Part shown: positions 33,272 to 41,153 of the stretch, one piece after another
How the letters are laid out: each line of letters opens with the position of its first letter
Position numbering within the stretch: position 1 is the first letter of the stretch
DNA from: Bacillota bacterium
GTDB lineage: Bacteria; Bacillota; Clostridia; Lachnospirales; Lachnospiraceae
Direction of reading: 5' to 3'
NCBI GenBank assembly: GCA_023443225.1
Contig: JAEZVF010000036.1
Coordinates: 1-42,194 of the forward strand
Length of the DNA: 42,194 nt
Notes under the pieces: generated by a model
What the model was told of the DNA's origin: nothing
The model's database searches: none
Seen by the model: the letters and a program-made list of their open reading frames with translations, nothing else
Made by a program: the position numbers and the translations under genes

Positions 33272-33544
33272 ACAATCTCCTTTAAATAGTTGCTATTTTA
33301 TTACATAAAAAAAGCATGACGATTTGACCTGCTGTTCTCAGCAAGAGGAATCTTCATGATTCTTTATCTGTTGTTACATTATAATAAATTCGCATCCTAT
33401 AGTTTCAGTGTCATAAGTCCAATTTAGACTGTTGAATGAATAACAATTACATATATACAAATTAACCGTTATCTTCATGATAACATTAATTCAACTAATA
33501 TATTTGTATAGGATTTATTATAGCATAACCCCATAAAAGGTCAA
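33272..33544 (-). promoter_or_regulatory. larB promoter and attenuator-like leader RNA
   Basis: Minus strand: TTGACC (33544-33539), 16-bp spacer, extended -10 TGCTATAAT (TATAAT 33522-33517). The roughly 230-nt leader can form GTTGAAT/ATTCAAC (33495-33489 with 33437-33431). Inside it is a hairpin GTTATC-ATGAA-GATAAC (33484-33468), and a second hairpin with the identical loop, GAATC-ATGAA-GATTC, lies at 33362-33348. The second is part of a long terminator stem ending in seven T (33313-33307), 35 nt before the larB start. The repeated ATCATGAAGAT means the first copy could compete for the terminator 3' arm. ATCCTATA/TATAGGAT (33514/33401) spans the start point. Class unknown. Confidence 0.6.
33307..33360 (-). 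terminator. Intrinsic terminator inside the larB leader
   Basis: A stem of about 22 nt per arm with internal mismatches (ATCATGAAGATT..CTTGCTG with CAGCAGG..AAATCGTCATGCT), loop AGAA, then seven T on the minus strand. It lies downstream of the only convincing promoter and upstream of larB, while the upstream cotF-like gene already has its own terminator. Confidence 0.7.
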
Positions 33545-33586
33545 GAGTATTTCAAAGGGTTGCAAATACATGAGTTAAAAAGAAAA

Positions 33587-33622
33587 GAAAAAATAGATTT
33601 TCACTATTTTTTCTTTCAATGA
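33587..33622 (-). terminator. Terminator after the CotF-like gene
   Basis: AAAGAAAAAATAG/CTATTTTTTCTTT hairpin with a 7-nt loop, T-rich at its end on the minus strand, about 27 bp after the gene's stop. Confidence 0.65.
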
Positions 33623-33647
33623 TGTTAATTAACTTTATAATAATCCT

Positions 33648-34130
33648 TTACTTAACATTATACATACCATGACTATGCATGTAATTAAATAGTTGCTCTC
33701 CATGATGCTGCTCTTCTTTTTGGATATGCTGGAGTGCCTGCCGAACCGTTGGATTGGCTGCTTCAAAAATACCAGTGTCATAAGTGCTGGATACGTATTT
33801 TTCTGTGGCTAGTAGATCACTACAAAGCACTTTATCATCACTATTCGTGATTCCCTTATAACCTGATGTACCTTGCTGTCCGCTTTGACTTTGTGCTGAT
33901 TGACTCTGATTCATTTGGCTATGACTCATATCTGGTTGCTGACCCTTTAACATCTGGTCCACCATATCATAGTGATGCTGTTCTTCGGAAGCTAGTGTAT
34001 TAAATAATTGTTTTAATTCTGGATCACTAGCCTGCTGTGCATAATTCTTATACTTTGTAACGCATATTTCCTCCTGATTCTTATCATCCTCCAGGAGCAT
34101 TCTTTCTTTTTGACTAAGTTTTAATTCCAT
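33648..34130 (-). CDS. Spore coat protein CotF-like, ferritin-like fold
   Basis: A 160-residue protein with two similar helical halves, each containing a Glu/His signature: ASEEQHHYDMV near 48-58 and KEEQHHGEQLF near 137-147. A Ser/Gln-rich linker (QSQSAQSQSGQQG) joins them. This is the layout of the CotF family of spore coat proteins, which share a ferritin-like four-helix fold. AGGAGGTGAATTT precedes ATG 34130. Single-gene unit with its own terminator. Metal binding by the EEQHH motifs is possible but not shown. Confidence 0.8.
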   Translation of the reverse strand: MELKLSQKERMLLEDDKNQEEICVTKYKNYAQQASDPELKQLFNTLASEEQHHYDMVDQMLKGQQPDMSHSQMNQSQSAQSQSGQQGTSGYKGITNSDDKVLCSDLLATEKYVSSTYDTGIFEAANPTVRQALQHIQKEEQHHGEQLFNYMHSHGMYNVK

Positions 34131-34190
34131 AAATTCACCTCCTATTCATATTTTTAGCAAATAAGAGATTATTATGCATGGAATGAACTT

Positions 34191-35117
34191 TTAGTTTTTA
34201 AAAAAGTGAATGATGGAATTCGCACAATGATTATTCATAGCCGTAAAAGTTTCCTTTGTAAAAGTACCTATGTGGGGTGTCAGTATTACATTATCACATT
34301 CCAGTAGAGGTGAATCTGTACAAGGCTCTTGTTCAAATACGTCAATACAAGCACCTGCTATCTGATCATTTTTTAATGCATGGGCCAAATCTGCTGTATT
34401 TACAACGCCTCCCCTTGCAGTATTTATTAGAACCGCATTTGCTTTCATACGTTCAAAAGCAGACTTGTTAATTAAATACTTCGTGTCTGCATTTAAAGGT
34501 ACACTAACTGAAATATAATCACTCTGTGCCAATAGTGAATCAAAATCAACGTATTCTGCCTGATATTGCTTTTCTACAACTGGGTCAGAATGACGATGGT
34601 AACACACTACCCTCATACCAAATGCAGTTGCACGGATTGCTGTCGCCTTACCAATTCCACCAAATCCTATAATACCTAATGTCTTACCTTTTAGTCCGGT
34701 TCCGATATGATAAGACCAGATGCCCTGTTTCATTTCCCTATTGTGTAGCGATAGCTTTCTAGCGTGTTCTAAGATATAAGCCATTACCAACTCTGAAACT
34801 GCATCTTCAACACAGCCTTCTGTTCTAGTAAGAGCAATTCCCCGTTCTTTGATTGCCTCTTGGTCTATCATATCTACCCCTACTCCTCTGCGTGCGATTA
34901 TTTTGAGTTTCGGCATATCCTGAATGTCTTCTTTCGTATAAGGTTCTAATCCCGCTATGACTGCATCAGCATCCTTTAAAATATCTTTTAATTTTTCTTT
35001 TGTGTAGAGTGCTGCATCTGGATGTTCTTCCACTTGAAATCCAGCATCTCTTAACATGGTTACTGCCTCTGCATCTACCTCGGATACCTTATTCGCTGTT
35101 ATAACTACTTTCAACAT
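34191..35117 (-). CDS. D-isomer-specific 2-hydroxyacid dehydrogenase (SerA-like)
   Basis: NAD-dependent reductase/dehydrogenase of 308 residues. NAD fold GIIGFGGIGKA near 145; catalytic Arg in NTARGGVVN, Glu in DVFEQEPC and His in LTPHIGTFT. It has the short form of phosphoglycerate dehydrogenase, without a C-terminal ACT domain. ATG 35117 is preferred because AAAGGG lies 6 nt upstream; ATG 35123 sits inside that spacing. Stand-alone gene with no serC neighbour, so its substrate could be 3-phosphoglycerate or another 2-keto/hydroxy acid. A link to the LarA system is conceivable but unsupported. Confidence 0.85.
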   Translation of the reverse strand: MLKVVITANKVSEVDAEAVTMLRDAGFQVEEHPDAALYTKEKLKDILKDADAVIAGLEPYTKEDIQDMPKLKIIARRGVGVDMIDQEAIKERGIALTRTEGCVEDAVSELVMAYILEHARKLSLHNREMKQGIWSYHIGTGLKGKTLGIIGFGGIGKATAIRATAFGMRVVCYHRHSDPVVEKQYQAEYVDFDSLLAQSDYISVSVPLNADTKYLINKSAFERMKANAVLINTARGGVVNTADLAHALKNDQIAGACIDVFEQEPCTDSPLLECDNVILTPHIGTFTKETFTAMNNHCANSIIHFFKN

Positions 35118-35241
35118 ATACATCCCTTTCCAGAATTATCAAGATTCTAATGTTTTTATAAAAAAGTTTTTTATAATTAATATATTAGTATTATATAGTA
35201 TATCACGAGGAAGTGCTTAATTCAACGAAAGAAGCCGTTTG

Positions 35242-36591
35242 TTAATGTATTGACTCTATTTTTATTCTGAATCTTTTCTTATATGGTTCTTCCTTTCTGA
35301 TATTGGAATTCCGGAATATGGAAAGTATAATGCCAAGAACCACAAAATTGACGATTAGGCTAGCTCCACTGTAAGAAATAAAGGGCAGGTTTACCTGTGC
35401 AAATAGTCCAACACTCAGATTTGCTAAAATATATACAACTCCTTGGATTGCATAAACCAATACACATCCAAAACCTACGTACCTTCCCAATGCATTTTTC
35501 TGTTTTAATGCTATATAAATCATTCTACCGATAAAAAGTATAAAGAGGCTGATCACTAAGATGCCTGCTGCCAGACCATACTTTCCAATCACAAAAGTGA
35601 GTATATAATCGGAATGAAGAACTGTTTTATATCCCCCTTCTGCATGTAGCGAATCTCCAAATACTTCTGCATGTAAAATGATCTGTCTTGCCACATTCAT
35701 CCGATAACCTTGATCAAATTGGCCCGGATTCCTCAATATGGCGAACATTTTCTGTAAACGACTTAATTGATAGGATCGTAAGAGTAATTTACCTCTAAAT
35801 ATAACCGCTAAAACGGGAACAAAAATCCATCCCCAAATTAATAAAAGTGATTTTGCTTTTGAAGTATGAAACCAGTTTTTCCAAACGGCTAAGGAAAGCA
35901 TGAGCAAGCACGAAAGAAGAATTCCTATATATATTGATGCCTTCACTACGAAACCGCGTACAATAATTACAGTAAAAAAGCTAAAGAAAAGACACTTTAA
36001 AATGCCGAAATAGCCACATTTTCTGTAAGCATAAAGGATTCCGCCAAAAACTGGTAGGAATAACATCGCATAAGCATAAAGATATGGACAACTCCCATTA
36101 ATCCGAGGGGCAATAGGCCCATATAGTAATATTCCCAATAATAAAAGCATCCAAATTAACTTCGGGTATCTTCCTAAGACAGTATAATCTATAAAATATG
36201 CAAAAAACATAACAATTATACCCACAAGTAAATATAGGATGTGTTTTCGATAATCGAAAAAAGGTATTCCAGCAGCATCTGCCACCTGATTCAAGCTAAT
36301 TTGAATCAGAATACCCAATATACTCAATCCCATAACCACAAGAAACAGATACCATTCCATCCTTGGCCTGTGAATCTTATCTAATTGTTTCCCTACAGCA
36401 ATAGGATCCCCCATCTGCACTAAAGCCTTCTCCATAGCAATGGATTCTTCCATGCCTGCTGATAGATATGCGTTTTTCTGGTCTTCGATATGATTTTCCA
36501 CTTCTTCTATGATCATACTTTTCGCTTTTTTACATCGTATCTGCGTCTTTATTTCTTCTAAATAGTCCTCTTTCTTTTCAAAAGGTGCCAA
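35242..36591 (-). CDS. HAAS-domain fused to SEDS (FtsW/RodA/SpoVE) membrane protein
   Basis: A 449-residue fusion. About 80 N-terminal residues form a soluble helical HAAS/permease-prefix-like domain (YLEEIKTQIRCKKAKSMIIE, then EESIAMEKALVQMGDP). About ten membrane segments of a SEDS peptidoglycan glycosyltransferase follow. The loop LHSDYILTFVIGKYGLAAG matches the PExHTDFIFA region with its catalytic Asp, and the C-terminal QVNLPFISYSGASLIVN matches the conserved end. The start is TTG 36591 with GGGAGGTG 6 nt upstream; it overlaps the PadR gene by 14 nt. Probably acts in cell-wall synthesis under PadR control. Confidence 0.85.
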   Translation of the reverse strand: MAPFEKKEDYLEEIKTQIRCKKAKSMIIEEVENHIEDQKNAYLSAGMEESIAMEKALVQMGDPIAVGKQLDKIHRPRMEWYLFLVVMGLSILGILIQISLNQVADAAGIPFFDYRKHILYLLVGIIVMFFAYFIDYTVLGRYPKLIWMLLLLGILLYGPIAPRINGSCPYLYAYAMLFLPVFGGILYAYRKCGYFGILKCLFFSFFTVIIVRGFVVKASIYIGILLSCLLMLSLAVWKNWFHTSKAKSLLLIWGWIFVPVLAVIFRGKLLLRSYQLSRLQKMFAILRNPGQFDQGYRMNVARQIILHAEVFGDSLHAEGGYKTVLHSDYILTFVIGKYGLAAGILVISLFILFIGRMIYIALKQKNALGRYVGFGCVLVYAIQGVVYILANLSVGLFAQVNLPFISYSGASLIVNFVVLGIILSIFRNSNIRKEEPYKKRFRIKIESIH

Positions 36592-36919
36592 AGCTAACAC
36601 CTCCCAAAACATTATTTACTGCATGTGTATATTCCTTCCACTCCTGACTTTTCTCTTTTAAGAATTTACGTCCACTTTTTGTTATGCTATAATACTTCCT
36701 TGGTTTTGCATTCGCAAAATCATCATAAGCTTCTAAATAACCTTGTTCTTCAAGAGAATGCAGTAATGGATATAAGGTACCTGCTTTTAAGTCAAAAATA
36801 TGATTGGAACGAAGATGTAAAGTTTCTATCATCTCATAACCATACATATCCTTTTCCGCTAACAGACTTAAAAGCAGCATTGCCGTACTACCTGAAATTA
36901 AGTTTTTACTAACCGACAT
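36578..36919 (-). CDS. PadR-family transcriptional regulator
   Basis: A 113-residue winged-helix regulator. Motifs MYGYEMIETL, FDLKAGTLYPLLHSLEEQGY and KYYSITKSGRKFL are typical of short PadR proteins. AAAGGAG precedes ATG 36919. First gene of a two-gene operon with the HAAS-SEDS fusion, overlapping it by 14 nt; PadR-HAAS pairs are a recurrent arrangement. Two strong inverted repeats just upstream are likely its own operators. Inducing signal unknown. Confidence 0.92.
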   Translation of the reverse strand: MSVSKNLISGSTAMLLLSLLAEKDMYGYEMIETLHLRSNHIFDLKAGTLYPLLHSLEEQGYLEAYDDFANAKPRKYYSITKSGRKFLKEKSQEWKEYTHAVNNVLGGVSFGTF

Positions 36920-36934
36920 AATGGCTCCTTTCTT

Positions 36935-37000
36935 ATATATGGTTTATCCATATATTATATATAGATTGTCTATATATAATATATATCGACAATCTATATA
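36935..37000 (-). promoter_or_regulatory. Two inverted repeats upstream of padR
   Basis: ATATATGG-TTTAT-CCATATAT (36935-36955, perfect 8-bp arms) and TATATAGATTGTC-17 nt-GACAATCTATATA (36958-37000, perfect 13-bp arms) lie directly before the padR gene. Both are suited to a dimeric PadR repressor. Confidence 0.6.
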
Positions 37001-37054
37001 TGTCAAGAAATATTTACCATCATCAAACGCTAGCTATTCAGCAATTATCCAAGA

Positions 37055-37930
37055 CTATTTTCCTCTTTCAGCCATTAATAAAGTTATCTCCTGTTCATTG
37101 ATTCCTACCATGGCTTCACCTAAATCTTCTGATAATTCCGCAATCATTTTAGCATCCGTATAATTTGCTACTGCATTTACGATAGCTTGTGCACGCTTAA
37201 ATGGATTTCCGGATTTGAATATACCGGAGCCTACAAAAACACCTTCTGCTCCTAATTGCATCATTAGTGCTGCGTCTGCCGGTGTAGCCACTCCGCCAGC
37301 TGCAAAATTAACTACCGGAAGTTTCCCATTCTTATGTACATACATCACCAGTTCATAAGGGACCTGTAATTCCTTTGCTTCCTGATATAATTCATCTTCT
37401 CTCATGGTTACAATACTAGCAATTTGACGTTTCATCATCCTCATATGACGGACTGCCTGTACAACATCTCCTGTTCCCGCTTCTCCTTTCGTCCGTATCA
37501 TGGAAGCACCTTCACTGATTCGTCTGAGCGCTTCTCCCAGATCTTTTGCACCGCATACAAAAGGAACTTTGAATTTGGTCTTGTCGATATGATACACATC
37601 ATCTGCCGGTGATAGAACCTCACTCTCATCAATGTAATCGATTTCTATCGCCTCTAACAGCTGTGCTTCCACAAAATGTCCAATTCGGCATTTTGCCATA
37701 ACCGGGATGCTTACTGCCTCCTGAATCCCTTTCATCATCTTCGGGTCACTCATTCTGGATACTCCTCCGGCTTCCCGAATATCTGCAGGGATACGTTCTA
37801 ATGCCATAACTGCACAAGCACCGGCCTCCTGGGCAATTCTTGCTTGCTCGGGGGTTGTAACATCCATAATTACACCGCCTTTTAACATCTGTGCCAATTC
37901 TTTGTTAAACTTATATTTCTCATTCATCAT
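37055..37930 (-). CDS. pdxS: Pyridoxal 5'-phosphate synthase subunit PdxS
   Basis: Makes PLP from ribose 5-phosphate, glyceraldehyde 3-phosphate and ammonia. A 291-residue TIM barrel with GGVIMDVTTPEQARIA, the lysine in PVMAKCRIGHF, the second lysine in MIRTKGEAGTG and the phosphate loop FAAGGVATPADAALMMQLGA then GVFVGSGIFKSGNP. ATG 37930 (a second ATG follows directly) has AGAGGG upstream. The glutaminase partner PdxT, normally the next gene, is absent on both sides, so it must be elsewhere or free ammonia is used. The cofactor serves AlaA and other aminotransferases. Confidence 0.96.
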   Translation of the reverse strand: MMNEKYKFNKELAQMLKGGVIMDVTTPEQARIAQEAGACAVMALERIPADIREAGGVSRMSDPKMMKGIQEAVSIPVMAKCRIGHFVEAQLLEAIEIDYIDESEVLSPADDVYHIDKTKFKVPFVCGAKDLGEALRRISEGASMIRTKGEAGTGDVVQAVRHMRMMKRQIASIVTMREDELYQEAKELQVPYELVMYVHKNGKLPVVNFAAGGVATPADAALMMQLGAEGVFVGSGIFKSGNPFKRAQAIVNAVANYTDAKMIAELSEDLGEAMVGINEQEITLLMAERGK

Positions 37931-38067
37931 TTTGCTTCCCTCTTTCTATAGTAATGATGGATTTATTTTACAGCAAAATTGGCATTGTTAAAATATCCAG
38001 TTTGAATATATTTAATCATGCCAGTTCTTTATGAAAGAAACTGTTTTAAAGCTATGAGTGAACCGAA

Positions 38068-38115
38068 AACCCCCGCCGGACACAAGTTATGAATAACTCG
38101 TGTCCGGCGGGGGTT
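38068..38115 (-). terminator. Strong GC-rich terminator of metNIQ
   Basis: A 23-bp stem (arms 38068-38090 and 38093-38115) with GGCGGGGG runs and a tiny loop. On the minus strand TTTT follows. It is the most GC-rich element in the window and ends the metNIQ transcript. Confidence 0.9.
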
Positions 38116-38150
38116 ACATTAATATTTTATTTTTACAACAGCCCTTCTAA

Positions 38151-39092
38151 TTAATTCTCAAAAGGAATTACAGCCCCATTATATGTTGTATTAATAAATT
38201 CTTTTATTTCATCTGATTTGAGAACTTCAACTAAAGCTTTCACACCCTCATTACTTTCATTACCTTCTTTTACAACAATAATATTAACATAGGTTTTTGC
38301 TGCCTCTGATGCGGAGGTTTCAAACGCCACTGCATCCTTTGCAACAGATAATCCTGCCTCTAAGGCATAATTTCCATTTAATACTACGAATGCTACTTCG
38401 TCCTTTACTCTTGGTACCTGCGCTGCTTCAAGCTCTTCGATCTTCAGATTATGTGGGTTGTCAACAATGTCATTCACCGTAGCTGTTAATCCAGCACCTT
38501 CTTTCACCTTAATCAGTCCATTGTCTTGAAGTAATAATAATGCTCTGGCTTCATTTGTTGTATCATTAGGAACTGCTATCGTTGCTCCGTCTGAAATACT
38601 TTTCAGGTCTGATTCTTTACCCGGATAGATTCCAAAAGGCTCGTAATGAATTTCTCCAATACTTACAAGATGTGTTCCCTGCTCTGAATTAAAACTATCT
38701 AGGTAAGGTATATGTTGAAAATAATTCGCATCAAATTCACCACTTTCTACTACTAGATTGGGTTGAACATAATCATCAAAAACGGTAACTTTTAAATCCC
38801 ATCCCTTGCTAGCTAATATTTCTTTCGCTTTTTCAAGGATTTCGGAATGTGGCGTAGCGGATGCCGCTATCGTAATTGTCCCCTTTACTTCAGTTTCTTC
38901 GCTAGCTTGGGGTGTTACAGCCTCAGTTGATTCATTTTCTTTTTGAGCTTGTGGTGTGCCTGCCTCCACGGATTCCTTCTGTTCATTCGTATTTACCTTA
39001 GATGATGCGTCTGTATCTTTTTTAGCACATCCTGAAAATACTCCTGCTACAACTGCTAGTGTTAATAAAGCTACTAAGATTTTTCTCTTCAT
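38151..39092 (-). CDS. metQ: Methionine ABC transporter substrate-binding lipoprotein MetQ
   Basis: A 313-residue NlpA-type lipoprotein: signal MKRKILVALLTLAVVAG, lipobox VFSGC, then an acidic low-complexity linker with the repeated phrase EAGTPQAQ / EAVTPQAS (about 40-70). The binding domain begins at ITIAASATPHSEILEKAK. Conserved ligand-region motifs FDANYFQHIPYL and VPNDTTNEARAL are present. It delivers methionine to MetNI. Third gene of metN-metI-metQ, 20 bp after metI. Confidence 0.92.
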   Translation of the reverse strand: MKRKILVALLTLAVVAGVFSGCAKKDTDASSKVNTNEQKESVEAGTPQAQKENESTEAVTPQASEETEVKGTITIAASATPHSEILEKAKEILASKGWDLKVTVFDDYVQPNLVVESGEFDANYFQHIPYLDSFNSEQGTHLVSIGEIHYEPFGIYPGKESDLKSISDGATIAVPNDTTNEARALLLLQDNGLIKVKEGAGLTATVNDIVDNPHNLKIEELEAAQVPRVKDEVAFVVLNGNYALEAGLSVAKDAVAFETSASEAAKTYVNIIVVKEGNESNEGVKALVEVLKSDEIKEFINTTYNGAVIPFEN

Positions 39093-39112
39093 ACTATACT
39101 CTTCCTCTCTTT

Positions 39113-39793
39113 TTAATTTATTTTTCTATGGTCTAGGGCCTTAGATATCATCATGCCTACCCCCTGAAAAATCTGAACTAAAATCACTAATATAACTACT
39201 GTTACAATCATAATATCTGCCTGATAACGATAAAAACCATACCGAATTGCAATCGCTCCGAGGCCTCCGCCTCCGATAACTCCTGCCATGGCGGAATATC
39301 CTAATATCGTTCCGAACGCTATGGTAGCCCCTACAAGTAGTGAAGTTCTTGCCTCTAGCAGTAATACCTTTCGGATGATGGTAAATGTACTTGCCCCCAT
39401 ACTTTGCGCAGCTTCTATTACGCCCTTATCCACCTCCTGTATGGAGGACTCAATCATACGAGCAATGAAAGGTGCCGCTGCAATTACCAGAGGAACTATC
39501 GTAGCACTTGACCCGTAGCTTTTCCCTACAATAGCCTTCGTTACCGGTATGACTAAGATAAGCAATATTAAAAACGGTATACTTCGGATAATATTTGCTG
39601 TTATATCAAGTATTTTATAAACAACAGCATTCGGCCTGATTCCTTTTTTGTCAGTGACCGCTAACGTTATCCCCATGGGAAGCCCCAAAACATATCCCAA
39701 AACAGTGGAGCATACTACCATAATGATTGTCTCCAAAATGCCTTGCAGAATCATTGTGATTACCGGACCCGTCCATTCAGAACTATTAAACAT
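39113..39793 (-). CDS. metI: Methionine ABC transporter permease MetI
   Basis: A 226-residue membrane permease with about five transmembrane helices. The ATPase-contact loop reads EAAQSMGASTFTIIRKVLLLEA and the pore region AGVIGGGGLGAIAIRYGFYR, both typical of MetI. The start overlaps the metN stop by 8 nt, so translation is coupled. Forms the channel of the MetNIQ importer. Confidence 0.94.
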   Translation of the reverse strand: MFNSSEWTGPVITMILQGILETIIMVVCSTVLGYVLGLPMGITLAVTDKKGIRPNAVVYKILDITANIIRSIPFLILLILVIPVTKAIVGKSYGSSATIVPLVIAAAPFIARMIESSIQEVDKGVIEAAQSMGASTFTIIRKVLLLEARTSLLVGATIAFGTILGYSAMAGVIGGGGLGAIAIRYGFYRYQADIMIVTVVILVILVQIFQGVGMMISKALDHRKIN

Positions 39794-40790
39794 AATCGGC
39801 AGCCTCCTCTACTGTTAATTTTCTCATTCTAAGGTACTCTATCATCTTAGAGGCAATCTCTTTTTTTTCTGGCAGCTGCAATATCATCTCACCGGCAGCA
39901 ATTCCGTCAATATTCCTTGTATCTGCTTTCAGTATATTAACCGGTGAACTATATTCTAAAATCATATTTGCAATAACAGGTTCGAAGGATGAATTTTCAT
40001 GAAAAACAATACGGATGCAATGCTTTCCTTTCATCTCCATTATTTTTTCATTATTTAAGAACAGTTTCTTTGCTTCCTTTGATTTAGGAGCCGAAAAAAT
40101 ATCCATAACTTTACCGTTTTCAACCAAAAAACCATCATCTAGGATAGCCACATGGCTACATATTTCCTGAACTACTGACATTTCATGGGTGATGATTGCT
40201 ATGGTTATTCCATAGTTTATATTAATCTCCTTGAGTAAGGCCAATATCGACTTTGTAGTCTGAGGATCAAGTGCGCTAGTTGCTTCATCGCATAATAAAA
40301 TCTTAGGATTATTAGATAAAGCTCTTGCGATTGCCACCCTCTGTTTCTGCCCGCCTGATAGTTGTGCCGGAAAGGCATTTGCTTTATCTTCCAAGCCGAC
40401 AATTTTCAAGAGTTCTTCTGCTCTTTTCCTTGCATCTTTTTTTCTCACTCCGGCAACCTCTAAGGGAAAGCATATATTGTCAATCACATTTCTTTGCATG
40501 AGCAAATTAAAGTGCTGGAAAATCATAGCTATCTCTCTTCTCGTTTCTCTCAATTCCCTATCAGATAAATTGGATAAATCCTTGCCGTCTACGATAACCG
40601 TTCCATTGGTCGGTTTTTCTAAAAAATTAAGGCACCTGACAAAGGTACTTTTTCCTGCACCTGACATTCCAATGATTCCACAGATTTCACCTTTCTGGAT
40701 AGTAAGACTGACATTCTTCAAAGCTTCAGTTGTATTCTCTTTTGACTTAAATTCTTTTGAAAGATTTTTTACTTGAATGATTGGAATCAT
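39786..40790 (-). CDS. metN: Methionine ABC transporter ATPase MetN
   Basis: A 334-residue ATPase. Walker A GMSGAGKST, Q-loop IFQHFNLL, signature LSGGQKQR and Walker B ILLCDEATSALD are present. A C-terminal NIL domain (about 260-334) in this family binds methionine and inhibits transport. ATG 40790 (MIPIIQVKNLS) has AAAGGAG 8 nt upstream, which excludes the seven-codon longer frame. First gene of metNIQ with a promoter at 40856-40884. No SAM riboswitch lies in front. Confidence 0.95.
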   Translation of the reverse strand: MIPIIQVKNLSKEFKSKENTTEALKNVSLTIQKGEICGIIGMSGAGKSTFVRCLNFLEKPTNGTVIVDGKDLSNLSDRELRETRREIAMIFQHFNLLMQRNVIDNICFPLEVAGVRKKDARKRAEELLKIVGLEDKANAFPAQLSGGQKQRVAIARALSNNPKILLCDEATSALDPQTTKSILALLKEININYGITIAIITHEMSVVQEICSHVAILDDGFLVENGKVMDIFSAPKSKEAKKLFLNNEKIMEMKGKHCIRIVFHENSSFEPVIANMILEYSSPVNILKADTRNIDGIAAGEMILQLPEKKEIASKMIEYLRMRKLTVEEAADYV

Positions 40791-40823
40791 AGTCAACGCT
40801 CCTTTTTTCATTTTTGCTTAATT

Positions 40824-40884
40824 CATATAATTCTTATATGATTAGTATGTTAGAAATGATATTACATTTTTTCCATTTTGTCAA
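40824..40884 (-). promoter_or_regulatory. metNIQ promoter and inverted repeat
   Basis: Minus strand: TTGACA (40884-40879), 17-bp spacer, TATCAT (40861-40856). Just downstream a palindrome CATATAA-TTC-TTATATG (40824-40840) sits around the likely start of the mRNA and could be an operator for a methionine-responsive repressor. Confidence 0.6.
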
Positions 40885-40892
40885 TTACTTTT

Positions 40893-40945
40893 CTTTAAAA
40901 AAATAGCTGCTTGGGTAATGTGTATTCCATTTCCCATGCAGCTAT
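40893..40945 (-). terminator. Terminator upstream of the metN promoter
   Basis: On the minus strand ATAGCTGC-A-TGGG pairs with CCCA-A-GCAGCTAT and seven T follow. It lies upstream of the metN promoter, so it ends some other transcript from 40946-41072 rather than attenuating metNIQ. Confidence 0.7.
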
Positions 40946-41072
40946 TCGTCTCCGATATACATTTTATTAAAATCATCTAAAAAGCTTTGTCTGTCTTCCC
41001 GCTTATGATAAGATAAGCAATAATTACTTATGTTACTGATGAAGAACTCCCATTCGATTGCAGCAATAAATT
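40946..41072 (-). other. Intergenic stretch between two terminators
   Basis: About 130 bp with no ORF of usual size, lying between the hairpin after the L25 gene and a second clear minus-strand terminator. It contains a GCTTAT-CTTATC-ATAAGC hairpin (near 41011-41028). It may be a small RNA or just L25 3' trailer; no clear promoter is visible. Confidence 0.3.
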
Positions 41073-41105
41073 ACGCGCTGAAGGAAAATCCTTCTTCAGC
41101 GCGTC
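41073..41105. terminator. Hairpin after the L25 gene
   Basis: ACGCGCTGAAGGA pairs with TTCTTCAGCGCGT around a short loop. The stem is strong and GC-rich but without a clean T-run on the minus strand. Likely the first termination or 3'-stabilising structure of the L25 transcript. Confidence 0.55.
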
Positions 41106-41153
41106 GTATTATAAGCCTATAGCTATCGTAATTAAGTATTTCATATTTTAATT

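Noticed and set aside
41011..41028. Start of a SAM-I-like core (CTTATC) in the L25-metN gap
   Set aside because: It is only a small GCTTAT/ATAAGC hairpin; the rest of the SAM-I core is missing.
40812..41153. SAM riboswitch (S-box) or Met T-box ahead of metNIQ
   Set aside because: None of the conserved S-box or T-box phrases is present on the minus strand, and the terminator in this interval is upstream of the metN promoter.
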